This document shows, one piece after another, positions 32,361-40,881 of a stretch of DNA of 49,107 nt. The position numbers and the translations under genes were made by a program. The stretch lies in contig SVPN01000011.1 in assembly GCA_015065805.1 (NCBI GenBank), forward strand, positions 1 through 49,107. The letters run 5' to 3'. Each line of letters begins with the position of its first letter. The stretch's first letter is position 1. This DNA comes from Oscillospiraceae bacterium. Lineage in GTDB: Bacteria > Bacillota > Clostridia > Oscillospirales > Acutalibacteraceae. Below the pieces are notes generated by a model. It was not told the DNA's origin. It was given only the letters and a program-made list of their open reading frames with translations, and made no database searches.

Positions 32361-34797
32361 AATCTTCCGTTAAAGTCATCAGCTCGCGCAGGGCATCGCG
32401 CACATCGGAGAAGCCCTGTGTCCACGCACCCATATCGTTGCAGATGTCGCGGACAGTCTGCTTGCCTTCCACACACCACTTGTGCCAGTCCATCTTCATC
32501 AGAATGGGCATTTGCGCAAGCTGAAGAACTGCTTCGTAGTGAGCGGGCAGGTCGCGGTTGTCGTGCATCAGCGTGTCACCTGTGACGGTCACGGTGACGG
32601 TGTCGGTCACAGCGGCGGTGACCGTGACGGTAGTTGTGTTGGTTGCTGCGTCATACGTTGATGTTGCACCCGCGCAGTCAACGGCGATGTCCTTGCAGAA
32701 ACCGCGCAGATGAATGCGCCATTCGCGGGTCTGCGGAATCAGCGACAGATCGCCCGTTGCGGGGTGAATCGTAAACACGGCGTTGTCGCCGCAGGTCAGC
32801 GTCATCACGGTGGAGGCGTTTGTGCCGTAGCCGTCACCCGCATCCTCGTACAGCGTAAAGGTGTTGTCCGCACCTGGGAATACGACCACGTCCATAACCG
32901 AAGCATTTGTCAGGCGGTTATCCTCATACACCGCCATCGGCACGATCGCGCCTGCCTTGGCGAAGACGGGGTAGCTGTCAAGAGCGCGGTGAGCGGTCAG
33001 TTTGCGGCCGTGGTTGCGGGTACAGCGGTAATGCAGACCCGTGAAGAAGTCAAACCAGTCGCCCTTCGGAAGCCATACGGGTGCGCTTGCCAGACAGCTT
33101 GTCTCACTGCGCTTTTCGGTGAGGGCGGCGACCATCAGCTCACTGCCGAACCAATACTGATTTTTGGCTTCATATGCGCCGTTGTCAAGCGGATGCGAAT
33201 AATACATCGGCTGGATCAGAGGCGAGAGTTCGTTGTGTGTGCGGTAGTTCATCGCATACAGATACGGGAACAGTGCGTGACGCAGGCGGAGCCAGCGTTC
33301 CATCACGGGCTGTGCCTCCGCACCGTAGCACCACGGCTCCTTGCGGTTGAACAGACTGCACGCGCTGTGCAGGCGGTTGATGGGGGAGAAGACACCGAGC
33401 TGCATCCAGCGCACGGTCAGCTCGTCGTCGCGATAGCCGCGCATATGACCGCCGATGTCGTGACTCCACCACGGGTAGCCGATGTTGGAGGCGGTGGCGG
33501 TGAAATACGGCTGGAAGCGGAGCGATTCCCACGACACCACCGTATCACCCGAAAAGCCGACGGGATAACGCTGACTGCCCGGGCCGCTGTATCGCGAGAA
33601 GAACATCGGACGGTTGCCGTTGCGGGCGATGTCGAGAATGTGCAGGTGATTGAGCATCCACAGCGGGTCGAGCACCTCGCGCTCATCCGCCAGCTTGCCG
33701 TCAACGTTGCGCTCGTGGATCCACCAATAGTCGGTGCCCTGTTGCCAGTCCATCCACCAGAAATTCACGCCGTCCTCCTCGTGCGGATGGTGCAGAATAT
33801 CAAAATAATTTGCCATAAAGGTCTTGGAGAGAATGTCAAACGGCACGCGCTTACCGCTTTTCGGATCGATCCCGCACGCCTGCGCCATCTCCGCATACAT
33901 CTCCTCGTGGCGGTTGACACCCGAGTGGGGATGCAGGTTGAGTGCGATCTTGAGATGGCGGTTTTGCAGTTCCCTGAGGAACGCCTTGTGGTCGGGAAAC
34001 AGCTCTTTGTTCCACGTGTAGCCCGTCCAGCCGCCGACGATCTCATCATCGGGATCTTTCATATCCTCGGGTATCTCGGTGATGTGCCAGTCCATATCCA
34101 CAACGCCGACCGAGAACGGTACACGGCGTTCGGTGAAGCGGTTCATCAGCTCCAGGTACTCCGTGTCGGAATACGGATGGTAGCGGCTCCACCAGTTTCC
34201 TAATGCATATGCAGGCAGAAGAGGGGGTGCACCCGTCAGGCGCATAAAGTCTCGCACGGCACCGCGGTAGTCGTAGCCGTAGGCGAACACATACAGATCC
34301 ACGGTATCGGGAGTGCGTACCTCCACCCAGCCGTCATCACCCAACAGCATTGTGTGGCTGTCGTCGATCACGGCGATGCCGCGTCGCGAGCAGACACCCG
34401 AGCCGAGAGGGGCTTCGCCCTCGACAAGGTCAAGCGTGCGCAGAGTACCGCCCAGATCCTCAATGTCATCGCCGTAGTGCCAGACGGTGCCGGGCTCAGC
34501 TTTGAGCGTGAGCGACAGCGTCTGCGCCGTGAACGGTGCAGACGTCGGGCAGGAAAGACGCACGGCATCGGTTTCGACGGTCAGCGTGTTGTCTGTCTCA
34601 CAGACCGTGAAACCGACCTTGTCAAAATCGCGGTAGAACATCGACTGACTGGCACGGTCTTCAAATACGCCGCTTGCGCTGTATTCCAGACGGAGAAGCG
34701 ACGGGGTCAGCACGGTCACACGGCAGGTTTCGGCGGTGATCACGTTGTCTGCGAGGGCTTTGGGGCGGACAGGCCATAAAAATCGGTTGTTTTTCAT
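32359..34797 (-). CDS. GH31 family alpha-glycosidase
   Basis: An 812-residue enzyme without signal peptide. After a galactose-mutarotase-like N-domain the (beta/alpha)8 barrel carries GVVDMDWHITEIP, the nucleophile Asp350 in NFWWMDWQQGTDYW and the acid/base Asp418 in FSGDTVVSWESL, followed by WWSHDIGGHM and RWMQLGVFSP. GH31 enzymes release alpha-linked glucose or xylose, or act on other alpha-glycosides; the exact subfamily is not assignable by eye. A C-terminal extension ends in a helical tail of about 70 residues. ATG 34797 with GAGG at 8 bp is preferred to the upstream GTG. The gene is divergent from the GH3 gene. Confidence 0.9.
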   Translation of the reverse strand: MKNNRFLWPVRPKALADNVITAETCRVTVLTPSLLRLEYSASGVFEDRASQSMFYRDFDKVGFTVCETDNTLTVETDAVRLSCPTSAPFTAQTLSLTLKAEPGTVWHYGDDIEDLGGTLRTLDLVEGEAPLGSGVCSRRGIAVIDDSHTMLLGDDGWVEVRTPDTVDLYVFAYGYDYRGAVRDFMRLTGAPPLLPAYALGNWWSRYHPYSDTEYLELMNRFTERRVPFSVGVVDMDWHITEIPEDMKDPDDEIVGGWTGYTWNKELFPDHKAFLRELQNRHLKIALNLHPHSGVNRHEEMYAEMAQACGIDPKSGKRVPFDILSKTFMANYFDILHHPHEEDGVNFWWMDWQQGTDYWWIHERNVDGKLADEREVLDPLWMLNHLHILDIARNGNRPMFFSRYSGPGSQRYPVGFSGDTVVSWESLRFQPYFTATASNIGYPWWSHDIGGHMRGYRDDELTVRWMQLGVFSPINRLHSACSLFNRKEPWCYGAEAQPVMERWLRLRHALFPYLYAMNYRTHNELSPLIQPMYYSHPLDNGAYEAKNQYWFGSELMVAALTEKRSETSCLASAPVWLPKGDWFDFFTGLHYRCTRNHGRKLTAHRALDSYPVFAKAGAIVPMAVYEDNRLTNASVMDVVVFPGADNTFTLYEDAGDGYGTNASTVMTLTCGDNAVFTIHPATGDLSLIPQTREWRIHLRGFCKDIAVDCAGATSTYDAATNTTTVTVTAAVTDTVTVTVTGDTLMHDNRDLPAHYEAVLQLAQMPILMKMDWHKWCVEGKQTVRDICNDMGAWTQGFSDVRDALRELMTLTED

Positions 34798-34821
34798 TGC
34801 ATACACCTCACTTTTTGTCCG

Positions 34822-34850
34822 ATTATAGCATATTTATTGTCGCTTGACAA
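34822..34850 (-). promoter_or_regulatory. Sigma-A promoter of the GH31 gene
   Basis: Minus strand TTGTCA (34845-34850), 17-bp spacer, TATAAT (34822-34827). Confidence 0.7.
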
Positions 34851-34873
34851 CCATATTTGTCCAAGTCTATACT
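34844..34873 (+). promoter_or_regulatory. Sigma-A promoter of the GH3 gene, sharing the -35 with GH31
   Basis: TTGACA (34844-34849), 18-bp spacer, TATACT (34868-34873). The -35 hexamer overlaps that of the GH31 promoter on the other strand by 5 bp. Confidence 0.7.
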
Positions 34874-34908
34874 TATGGTAGTAAAAAATTGTTATCGGAG
34901 TGGATATT

Positions 34909-37572
34909 ATGGATATGAAATCGTTATGCAGACGCGTCGCCGCCGAGGGCGCGGTGCTTCTGAAAAATGACGGCAACGTGCTTCCGCTTGTCAAGGGAAG
35001 CAGACTTGCCGTGTTCGGCAGAGCACAGACCTTCTACTATAAAAGCGGCACGGGCTCGGGCGGTCTGGTGCACATCGAGAAAGAACCCGTTGTGATCGAA
35101 TCGCTTAAAGAGAACACGGATCTGGTGCTGGATGACGCGCTGATGAAGCTGTACGACACCTTTGTTGCGGAGCATCCGTTTGATGACGGCGGCGGCAAAT
35201 GGGCGGGTGAGCCGTGGTTCCAGGAGGAAATGCCCATTGCCGAGGAGGATGTCCGGGCGGCGGCATCCCGCAACGATGCCGCACTCATTGTGCTGGCGCG
35301 TACGGCGGGCGAGGATCACGACAACGCCGACGAAGCGGGAAGCTATCGCCTCACCGCGCAGGAGGAGCGTTTGCTGTCGCTTGTCAGCACGCATTTTGAG
35401 CGGGTCATCGTGGCGCTCAACGTCGGCAATATGATCGACACCTCGTTTACGGCGCGTTACCCCGTGTCGGCGCTTATGTATATCTGGCAGGGCGGTATGG
35501 AAGGTGCCAACGCGTTTGCCGATCTGCTCAGCGGCAAGGCATATCCCTGTGGCAAGCTGACCGATACCGCCGCGTGGCGCATTGAGGATCATCCGTCTGA
35601 TGCCAACTTCGGCAGTACCGAGCGCAATATCTATGCCGAGGATGTGTATGTCGGCTACCGCTATTTTGAAACCTTCGACAAGGATGCCGTGCAGTATCCG
35701 TTCGGCTTCGGCTTGTCGTATACGACCTTTGAAACCACGGCCTGTGCAAGTGAGCAGGACGGCGTTGTCACCGTGACGGCAACCGTCACGAACACGGGTG
35801 ACCGTGCGGGCAAGGAAACCGTGCAGGTATACCTAAAAACGCCCTGCGGCAAGTTAGGCACACCCGCAAGACAGTTAGCGGCATTTGCGAAAACGGCGGA
35901 GCTTGCTCCCGCGCAAAGTCAGACACTGACATTGCGCTTTGCGCTTGCCGATACGGCGGCGTATGATGACAGCGGCGTGACGGGTCATCGCTCGTGCTAT
36001 GTGCTTGAGCAGGGTGACTACACGGTGTTTGTCGGTTCGGATGTACGTGCGGCGTCGGCGGTGCTGACCGTCACACGCGAGGAGCTGACGGTCGTCAAAG
36101 CACTCGAAGAGGTGATGGCACCGACGATCGGCTTTGACCGTATGTGCGCTGTTGAGGAAAACGGCGAGCGCGTCAAGGGTATCGGCAAGGTGACTCCCGC
36201 TACGGTGGATCTGACCGCGCGCATCGAAGCCCGCCGCCCCGCCGCACTGGCGTACACGGGCGACAAGGGCATCAAGCTCAAGGATGTGTATGACCGCAAC
36301 GCTACGCTCGACAGCTTTGTGGCACAGCTGAGCGATGCCGATCTTGCCGCGCTTGCCTGCGGCGAGGGTATGAACAGCCCCAAAGCGACTCCCGGTACGG
36401 GTGGTGCGCTGGGCGGTCAGACCGAAAGCCTGTCGGCGTTCGGCATTCCCGTCTGCTGTGTGACCGACGGCCCGTCAGGTGTGCGTCTGGACAGCGGCGA
36501 GCAGGCATCGTCCATCCCCAACGGCACGTTGCTTGCGTGCACGTGGGATGCGGCGCTGGTGGAGGAGTTGTATTCTCACATCGGTGAGGAGTTGCGCTTC
36601 TATCACGTGGATGCTCTGCTCGGCCCCGGCATCAATATCCACCGCCATCCGCTTTGCGGACGCAATTTTGAATATTTCTCGGAAGACCCCTATCTGACGG
36701 GTACGCTTGCCGCCGCGGTGACGCGCGGTGTCGCGTCCAAGGGCGCGTTTGCGACGATCAAGCATTTTTGCGGCAACAACCAGGAGACCAACCGCTACGG
36801 CAGTGAGACGGTGGTGTCCGAGCGCGCATTACGCGAGATCTATCTGCGCCCGTTCGAGTTGGCGGTAAAGAACGGCGAAAACGTGCTGATTATGACCGCC
36901 TACAACCCTGTCAACGGCTACTGGACGGCATCGCATTACGATCTGACGGCAACGGTGCTTCGCGGCGAGTGGGGCTTTGACAATTTCGTAATGACCGACT
37001 GGTGGGCAAAATGCAACCTCCATCAGGGTGAGGACGGCAACGGCGGACTGTTGCAGGCGATGATCCGCGCGCAAAACGATGTGTATATGGTGTGTGCGGA
37101 TGCCGCCACGAAATCGCAGAGCATTCTGGAAGGCTTGGCAAGCGGTTACATCACCCGCGGTGAGCTGCAGCAGTGCGCGAAAACGATCTGCAACTGGATT
37201 CTGCGCAGTATCACGTTTGAGGAGTATCTGGAGCGCGGCTGTGTGCCGAAATACCCGATCGTGCGCAGTGATGCCGATATGACGGCGGTTGCGACGCTTG
37301 AAGACCCGTCGGTGGATACCGCTTACGAGGCGACGCTTCGTCAGGGTGCGACATCGGTCACGATGAGCATCCGAAGCGATACGGATGTGCTGGCACAGAC
37401 CCCTGTGACGGTGCGCGTCGGCGATGTCACGGTGACGGTGTCGGTGTGCGGCACCGAGGGTTCTTTTGTTGACGTGAAACGCTTCATCGAGATTCCTAAG
37501 GACGGTGTGTGCAACATCACGCTGAGCCATATCGATGTGATCACGGTGGGCAATGTGACAATCAAACAGTAA
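34909..37572 (+). CDS. GH3 beta-glycosidase with permuted domain order
   Basis: An 887-residue cytoplasmic-type enzyme without signal peptide. The usual GH3 C-terminal half comes first: alpha/beta sandwich with LARTAGEDHDNADEAGSY and VGYRYFETF (about 1-270) and a fibronectin-III-like domain (about 280-395, TVTNTGDRAGKETVQVYL). The TIM barrel follows (about 465-790): VTDGPSGVRL, GPGINIHRHPLCGRNFEYFSEDP, IKHFCGNNQETNR and nucleophile Asp697 in DNFVMTDWW. A small beta tail ends the protein. This permuted layout is known from rumen GH3 enzymes. It would remove non-reducing beta-glucosyl or xylosyl units. GGAG 8 bp before ATG 34909 sets the start. Confidence 0.9.
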   Translation: MDMKSLCRRVAAEGAVLLKNDGNVLPLVKGSRLAVFGRAQTFYYKSGTGSGGLVHIEKEPVVIESLKENTDLVLDDALMKLYDTFVAEHPFDDGGGKWAGEPWFQEEMPIAEEDVRAAASRNDAALIVLARTAGEDHDNADEAGSYRLTAQEERLLSLVSTHFERVIVALNVGNMIDTSFTARYPVSALMYIWQGGMEGANAFADLLSGKAYPCGKLTDTAAWRIEDHPSDANFGSTERNIYAEDVYVGYRYFETFDKDAVQYPFGFGLSYTTFETTACASEQDGVVTVTATVTNTGDRAGKETVQVYLKTPCGKLGTPARQLAAFAKTAELAPAQSQTLTLRFALADTAAYDDSGVTGHRSCYVLEQGDYTVFVGSDVRAASAVLTVTREELTVVKALEEVMAPTIGFDRMCAVEENGERVKGIGKVTPATVDLTARIEARRPAALAYTGDKGIKLKDVYDRNATLDSFVAQLSDADLAALACGEGMNSPKATPGTGGALGGQTESLSAFGIPVCCVTDGPSGVRLDSGEQASSIPNGTLLACTWDAALVEELYSHIGEELRFYHVDALLGPGINIHRHPLCGRNFEYFSEDPYLTGTLAAAVTRGVASKGAFATIKHFCGNNQETNRYGSETVVSERALREIYLRPFELAVKNGENVLIMTAYNPVNGYWTASHYDLTATVLRGEWGFDNFVMTDWWAKCNLHQGEDGNGGLLQAMIRAQNDVYMVCADAATKSQSILEGLASGYITRGELQQCAKTICNWILRSITFEEYLERGCVPKYPIVRSDADMTAVATLEDPSVDTAYEATLRQGATSVTMSIRSDTDVLAQTPVTVRVGDVTVTVSVCGTEGSFVDVKRFIEIPKDGVCNITLSHIDVITVGNVTIKQ

Positions 37573-37615
37573 AAAAGGGGCTGTCGCTATCAACTGCGAC
37601 GGCTCCTTTTTCTTG
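37571..37615 (+). terminator. Terminator of the GH3 gene
   Basis: 16-bp stem with two G-U pairs (AAAAAGGGGCTGTCGC / GCGACGGCTCCTTTTT), overlapping the start of the next promoter. Confidence 0.75.
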
Positions 37616-37641
37616 CACTTTTCGACAGAATATGGTAAAAT
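37613..37641 (+). promoter_or_regulatory. Sigma-A promoter of the gene at 37676
   Basis: TTGCAC, 17-bp spacer, TAAAAT. Confidence 0.6.
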
Positions 37642-37675
37642 GACGGTACCGTAAATTTATGAGGAGGTTGTTCTT

Positions 37676-38176
37676 ATGTTTGATAACATCGGCGGAAAAA
37701 TCAAAGGCTTGGCGAAATTCATGACGGGTGTGGGAATTGCGGCTTCCTGGTGTGTTTGTATCAGCTTTTTGGTAACGGGGGATGAGGTTTTCGCACTGAT
37801 CGGTGTCGGTATCGGCATTGTAGGTTCTCTGCTGTCGTGGGTATCGGCGTTCTTGCTGTACGGCTTCGGTCAGTTAGTGGAAAATTCGGATATTCTGGCA
37901 GGGCGCAAAACGTTGGAAGAGATCGAAGACAGCGGCGATGAGCAAGCACCCCCCAAAATGGTGTCGGCACCTCGCGCAGTTGCTGAGAGTCCGGACAGCG
38001 TCGGTGCTGTTGAAGAAGTGCAAATGCCGGACGAGTTTACGGGTCCGGAGGATCCTGTACTTGCCGAGAAGCTGGAAAATCTGGAGATGCGGTTCGCCAA
38101 GGGGCAGATTACGCAGGAGGCGTATGAGCAGGAACGCGAATTGCTTCTCAAGCAAGCCAAATGGTTTAACGAATAA
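37676..38176 (+). CDS. Two-helix membrane protein with SHOCT-like C-terminus
   Basis: A 166-residue protein with two adjacent membrane helices (about 16-34 and 39-66), an acidic Pro-rich linker and a C-terminal helical hairpin (LAEKLENLEMRFAKGQITQEAYEQERELL) of the SHOCT type found at the ends of many small bacterial proteins. The function is unknown; SHOCT regions are thought to mediate oligomerisation. RBS GAGGAGG. Its 3' end abuts the left half of a split terminator hairpin. Confidence 0.7.
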   Translation: MFDNIGGKIKGLAKFMTGVGIAASWCVCISFLVTGDEVFALIGVGIGIVGSLLSWVSAFLLYGFGQLVENSDILAGRKTLEEIEDSGDEQAPPKMVSAPRAVAESPDSVGAVEEVQMPDEFTGPEDPVLAEKLENLEMRFAKGQITQEAYEQERELLLKQAKWFNE

Positions 38177-38177
38177 C

Positions 38178-38193
38178 AAAAAAGCATCGAAGC
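38178..38193. repeat. Left arm of a split terminator hairpin
   Basis: AAAAAAGCATCGAAGC begins 2 bp after the SHOCT-like gene stop. Its complement GCTTCGATGCTTTTT lies 822 bp away at 39015-39029, just before the stop of the convergent oxidoreductase gene. Together they would make a bidirectional terminator like others here, with the transposase element between them. Confidence 0.65.
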
Positions 38194-38234
38194 GGTTGCT
38201 CAGTAGTTCTTAACGGAGAAAATGGCGGCAACAT

Positions 38235-38260
38235 CGTAGGGCGGGGGCTTGCTCCCGCCG
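38235..38260 (+). repeat. REP-like palindrome, copy 1
   Basis: A 26-bp sequence with stem GGCGGG / CCCGCC around GGCTTGCT. It is identical in inverted orientation to copy 2 inside the transposase gene. Confidence 0.75.
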
Positions 38261-38276
38261 CAAGTCCTGAAAAAAC

Positions 38277-38312
38277 AAAATCCGCAGATGCTCTTGTGCA
38301 TCTGCGGATTTT
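38277..38312 (+). repeat. Hairpin upstream of the transposase gene
   Basis: 14-bp stem AAAATCCGCAGATG / CATCTGCGGATTTT. It may terminate incoming transcription or be a recognition hairpin. A TATAAT follows at 38316-38321. Confidence 0.6.
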
Positions 38313-38338
38313 GCTATATAATGACAATGGTGATATAT

Positions 38339-38839
38339 ATGGAAAACAGTCTGCCTCAAAGAAAGCACCTTCGCTTAAAACATTACGATTACAGCACAGC
38401 AGGTGCATACTATATCACGATTTGTACCCACAACAGACAATGTTTGTTGTCACGCATTATCGGTGGAGGTATGGAGCCTGCCGAAATTCAATATACGCCA
38501 TACGGTATAATTGCCGAGGAACAGCTGTTTCTGTTGGAAAAGAGATATCCTTCTTTGAAGGTTGATCAATATGTCATTATGCCGAATCATATTCATGTTA
38601 TCTTTTTATTAGAAAACACGGCGGGAGCAAGCCCCCGCCCTACGATCAAAGATGTTGTTTGTGCGTATAAATCGCTGACAACCATACGATGCAAGGCGGT
38701 ACAACCTATTGACAAATTGTTTCAAACCTCATTTTATGAACACGTCATTCGCGGGCGGGAAGATTATGAAGAAATTGCAGAATACATTATCAACAACCCG
38801 AAACAATGGGAGTTGGATAAGTTGTATTCCAAAGAATAA
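38339..38839 (+). CDS. REP-associated tyrosine transposase (Y1_Tnp / RAYT)
   Basis: A 166-residue IS200-like HUH transposase. Motifs: RKHLRLKHYDYSTAGAYYITICT at the N-terminus, the metal-binding MPNHIHVIF (HIH), and the nucleophilic-Tyr region QTSFYEHVIRGREDYEEIAEYIINNPKQW. These proteins nick and join single-stranded DNA and move REP hairpins. Residues encoded by 38619-38644 (TAGASPRPT) are specified by a REP-like palindrome within the gene. ATG 38339 with GGTG 7 bp upstream is preferred to ATG 38321, which overlaps the -10 box. Base use is lower in GC than the neighbours, consistent with transfer. Confidence 0.85.
   Translation: MENSLPQRKHLRLKHYDYSTAGAYYITICTHNRQCLLSRIIGGGMEPAEIQYTPYGIIAEEQLFLLEKRYPSLKVDQYVIMPNHIHVIFLLENTAGASPRPTIKDVVCAYKSLTTIRCKAVQPIDKLFQTSFYEHVIRGREDYEEIAEYIINNPKQWELDKLYSKE
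38619..38644 (-). repeat. REP-like palindrome, copy 2, inside the transposase gene
   Basis: Exact inverted copy of 38235-38260, read in frame between the HIH motif and the Tyr region. Confidence 0.75.
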
Positions 38840-38896
38840 GGGTTCAGGTTCACCCGATATATTTGTGCCTCAAATGCAATAAGGACATATTTGTAT

Positions 38897-38939
38897 AAAA
38901 ATGAGTCCTCCTCAAGAATAACGAGGAGGACTCATTTTT
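38897..38939 (+). terminator. Terminator of the transposase gene
   Basis: 17-bp stem AAAAATGAGTCCTCCTC / GAGGAGGACTCATTTTT. Confidence 0.8.
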
Positions 38940-38961
38940 ATTTGTTTGCTTCGATAGCCGC

Positions 38962-38976
38962 AGCCCCCGCCCTACG
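38962..38976 (-). repeat. REP-like sequence, partial copy 3
   Basis: AGCCCCCGCCCTACG matches the end of copy 2 over 15 bp; the other half of the palindrome is missing. Confidence 0.6.
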
Positions 38977-39014
38977 TTCTCTTTTATAATTCTCCGCTAA
39001 GGACAACTCCCATT

Positions 39015-39029
39015 GCTTCGATGCTTTTT
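39015..39029. repeat. Right arm of the split terminator hairpin
   Basis: GCTTCGATGCTTTTT, complement of 38179-38193; see the left arm. Confidence 0.65.
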
Positions 39030-39037
39030 CATGTTTA

Positions 39038-40075
39038 TTACAGCACGATCTCCTTGCCTTGTGCGGCGGAGTCGTAGATCGCTTCGAGCATTTGTTGCAT
39101 CTGCACCGCCTGCTCCAAGGGGTATTTCGGGGTCTTGCCGCCGAGGACACAGTCGGCAAAGTGCTTGAGCTCTTCGGCAAAGCGGTCGTTGTCACCGACG
39201 GTGATGACATCGTCCGACAGATAGTCAAGGCGCTCGCCGTAGACGGTCAGCGGATCGAGTGTCACACCCGATTTACTGCCGACGATCTGCACATCGGTGT
39301 GGTTCGGGCCGTTGAATGCCCACGTGGCTTCGAACAGCATTGCCGCGCCGTTTTCAAAGTGGATCACGCCGACGCCGGAATCCTCGCAGTCGAACTGATT
39401 GTCGGGGCAGGGCGTACCCTGCCAGCGACCGACACCCTTTGTCTGATAATCGCCGTGCGGGGCGAATACCTGCGCGCTGACGCGGGTCGGCTTCGGGTTG
39501 CCCATCAGATACCACGCGGCATCGATGCTGTGCACGCCGATGTCGATGACGGGACCGCCGCCCGAGGTCTTTTTATCGGTAAACCAACCGGTGGGAGTGC
39601 CGCGACGGCGGACATTGGCAACCTTCGCGTAATACACATCACCGAGCTCGCCCGCTTCGAGCATTTCGCGGACATACATATTCTGTGTGTTGAAGCGACC
39701 GGGAACCGCGAGCATAAAGGTGACGCCCGCTTCCTTGACGGCGGCTTCCATCGCCTTGGCATCGGCAAGCGATTTTGCCATCGGCTTTTCGCACACAACG
39801 TGCTTGCCCGCCTTGGCGGCGGCAATGCACACGGGTGCGTGTCCGTTGTTCCACGTGCAGATATCCACCGCTTCAATGTCGGCGTTTTCCAGCATCTCTT
39901 CCACCGAGCCGAAATAGGCGGGGATGTGATATTGCTCTGCCGCCGCTTTGGCGCGGTCAAGGTTCAGATCGCAGATCGCAACGACCTCTATGTTGTCACA
40001 CGCCGCATAGGCGGGCAGATGCGCGTTGACAGCGATGTTGCCCGCGCCCACGATACCGATTTTCAGCTTGCTCAT
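39038..40075 (-). CDS. Gfo/Idh/MocA-family oxidoreductase
   Basis: A 345-residue NAD(P)-dependent dehydrogenase: Rossmann motif GIVGAGNIA, AICDLNLDRA, the active-site VVCEKPMAKS near residue 97, and GGPVIDIGVHSIDAAWYLMG with catalytic Asp/His. Family members oxidise or epimerise sugars and cyclitols. AAAGGAG lies upstream of the ATG. It is the last gene of a galU-SDR-oxidoreductase run (23-bp gap), which may process a nucleotide-sugar-derived or glycoside substrate (inference). Its native terminator seems to have been split by the transposase element. Confidence 0.87.
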   Translation of the reverse strand: MSKLKIGIVGAGNIAVNAHLPAYAACDNIEVVAICDLNLDRAKAAAEQYHIPAYFGSVEEMLENADIEAVDICTWNNGHAPVCIAAAKAGKHVVCEKPMAKSLADAKAMEAAVKEAGVTFMLAVPGRFNTQNMYVREMLEAGELGDVYYAKVANVRRRGTPTGWFTDKKTSGGGPVIDIGVHSIDAAWYLMGNPKPTRVSAQVFAPHGDYQTKGVGRWQGTPCPDNQFDCEDSGVGVIHFENGAAMLFEATWAFNGPNHTDVQIVGSKSGVTLDPLTVYGERLDYLSDDVITVGDNDRFAEELKHFADCVLGGKTPKYPLEQAVQMQQMLEAIYDSAAQGKEIVL

Positions 40076-40098
40076 AAAACAGTCACTCCTTTTAGGGG

Positions 40099-40881
40099 TT
40101 AGTTGATTTTTCCTTGGATCTTACAGACCATATGCCCGATCAGCTTGCGCGGGGCAAAGCGGGTGCCGAATACCAACAGCTTGTTGGAGAAACGGTGCAC
40201 CGCCACCGTTTTCCCTTTCATCAGGGCGGTGTAGCCGTAGTCCGCCACCTCATCGGGCGTGGATACGTGCAACGAGCGGAACAGCTTCGAGTTTGCCAGC
40301 TCCGCCGCGTCGGAAAAGCCCGTGTCGATGGGGCCCGGGCAAAGCGCCGTGACGGTGATACCGCTGTCCTTCAGCTCGTGGGCGATCGCCTGCGAGAAGG
40401 ATACCACAAAGGCTTTCGTGGCGTAATACACCGACATATACGGGCCTTGCTGGAACGCCGCAATGGAGGCAACGTTCAGAATTTTGCCGCGGCGGTTGCG
40501 ACGCATGGCGGGCAATACTGCGTGGGTCAGCTCCATCAGGGCTTTGACGTTGAGATCGACCATCGCCGATTGCTTTTGAATGTCGCTGTCGGCAAAGTCG
40601 CCGAAATCGCCGAAGCCTGCGTTGTTGACAAGGATGTCCACCGACAATCCCTGCCCGTGAACCGTCGTCATCAGCTCCTCGGCGGCGTGAGGCTTTCCGA
40701 GGTCGCAGGGGATGGGGGTGACGGTGACCGCGTGGGCGGCTTCGATCGCCGCTTTGGCGGCATCGAGTTTATCGGCACTGCGGGCAGTGAGGATCAGGTC
40801 ATACCCCGCTTTTGCGAAGCGGTGCGCAAGGCTGAGTCCCAGTCCGCCCGAAGCACCCGTGATCAATACGGTTTGTTTCAC
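40099..40881 (-). CDS. Short-chain dehydrogenase/reductase
   Basis: A 260-residue SDR: cofactor motif TGASGGLG (residues 8-15), NNAGFG, catalytic Ser in ILNVASIA and YATK with the Tyr/Lys pair, then PGPIDTGF. It resembles the DltE/YqjQ-like classical SDRs that reduce ketones or aldehydes with NAD(P)H. It overlaps galU by 4 bp (ATGA) and is therefore translationally coupled. Substrate unknown. Confidence 0.87.
   Translation of the reverse strand: MKQTVLITGASGGLGLSLAHRFAKAGYDLILTARSADKLDAAKAAIEAAHAVTVTPIPCDLGKPHAAEELMTTVHGQGLSVDILVNNAGFGDFGDFADSDIQKQSAMVDLNVKALMELTHAVLPAMRRNRRGKILNVASIAAFQQGPYMSVYYATKAFVVSFSQAIAHELKDSGITVTALCPGPIDTGFSDAAELANSKLFRSLHVSTPDEVADYGYTALMKGKTVAVHRFSNKLLVFGTRFAPRKLIGHMVCKIQGKIN

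Larger units (their letters stand above)
38194..39014 (+). mobile_element. REP-associated transposase element inserted between terminator arms
   Basis: The 821 bp between the split arms hold REP-like palindromes, a tyrosine HUH transposase gene and its own terminator. Partial inverted similarity near both ends (AGTTCTTAACGGAGAA at 38205-38220 versus TTCTCCGCTAAGGACAACT at 38990-39008; the REP copies inside these) supports a mobile unit. Exact ends and any target duplication are not resolved. Confidence 0.6.

Noticed and set aside
32710-34203. 497-codon plus-strand frame
   Set aside because: Antisense to the GH31 gene, whose nucleophile and acid/base motifs are intact.
38178-39029. CRISPR-like repeat array
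   Set aside because: Only three REP copies in mixed orientation and at irregular spacing; no spacers or cas genes.
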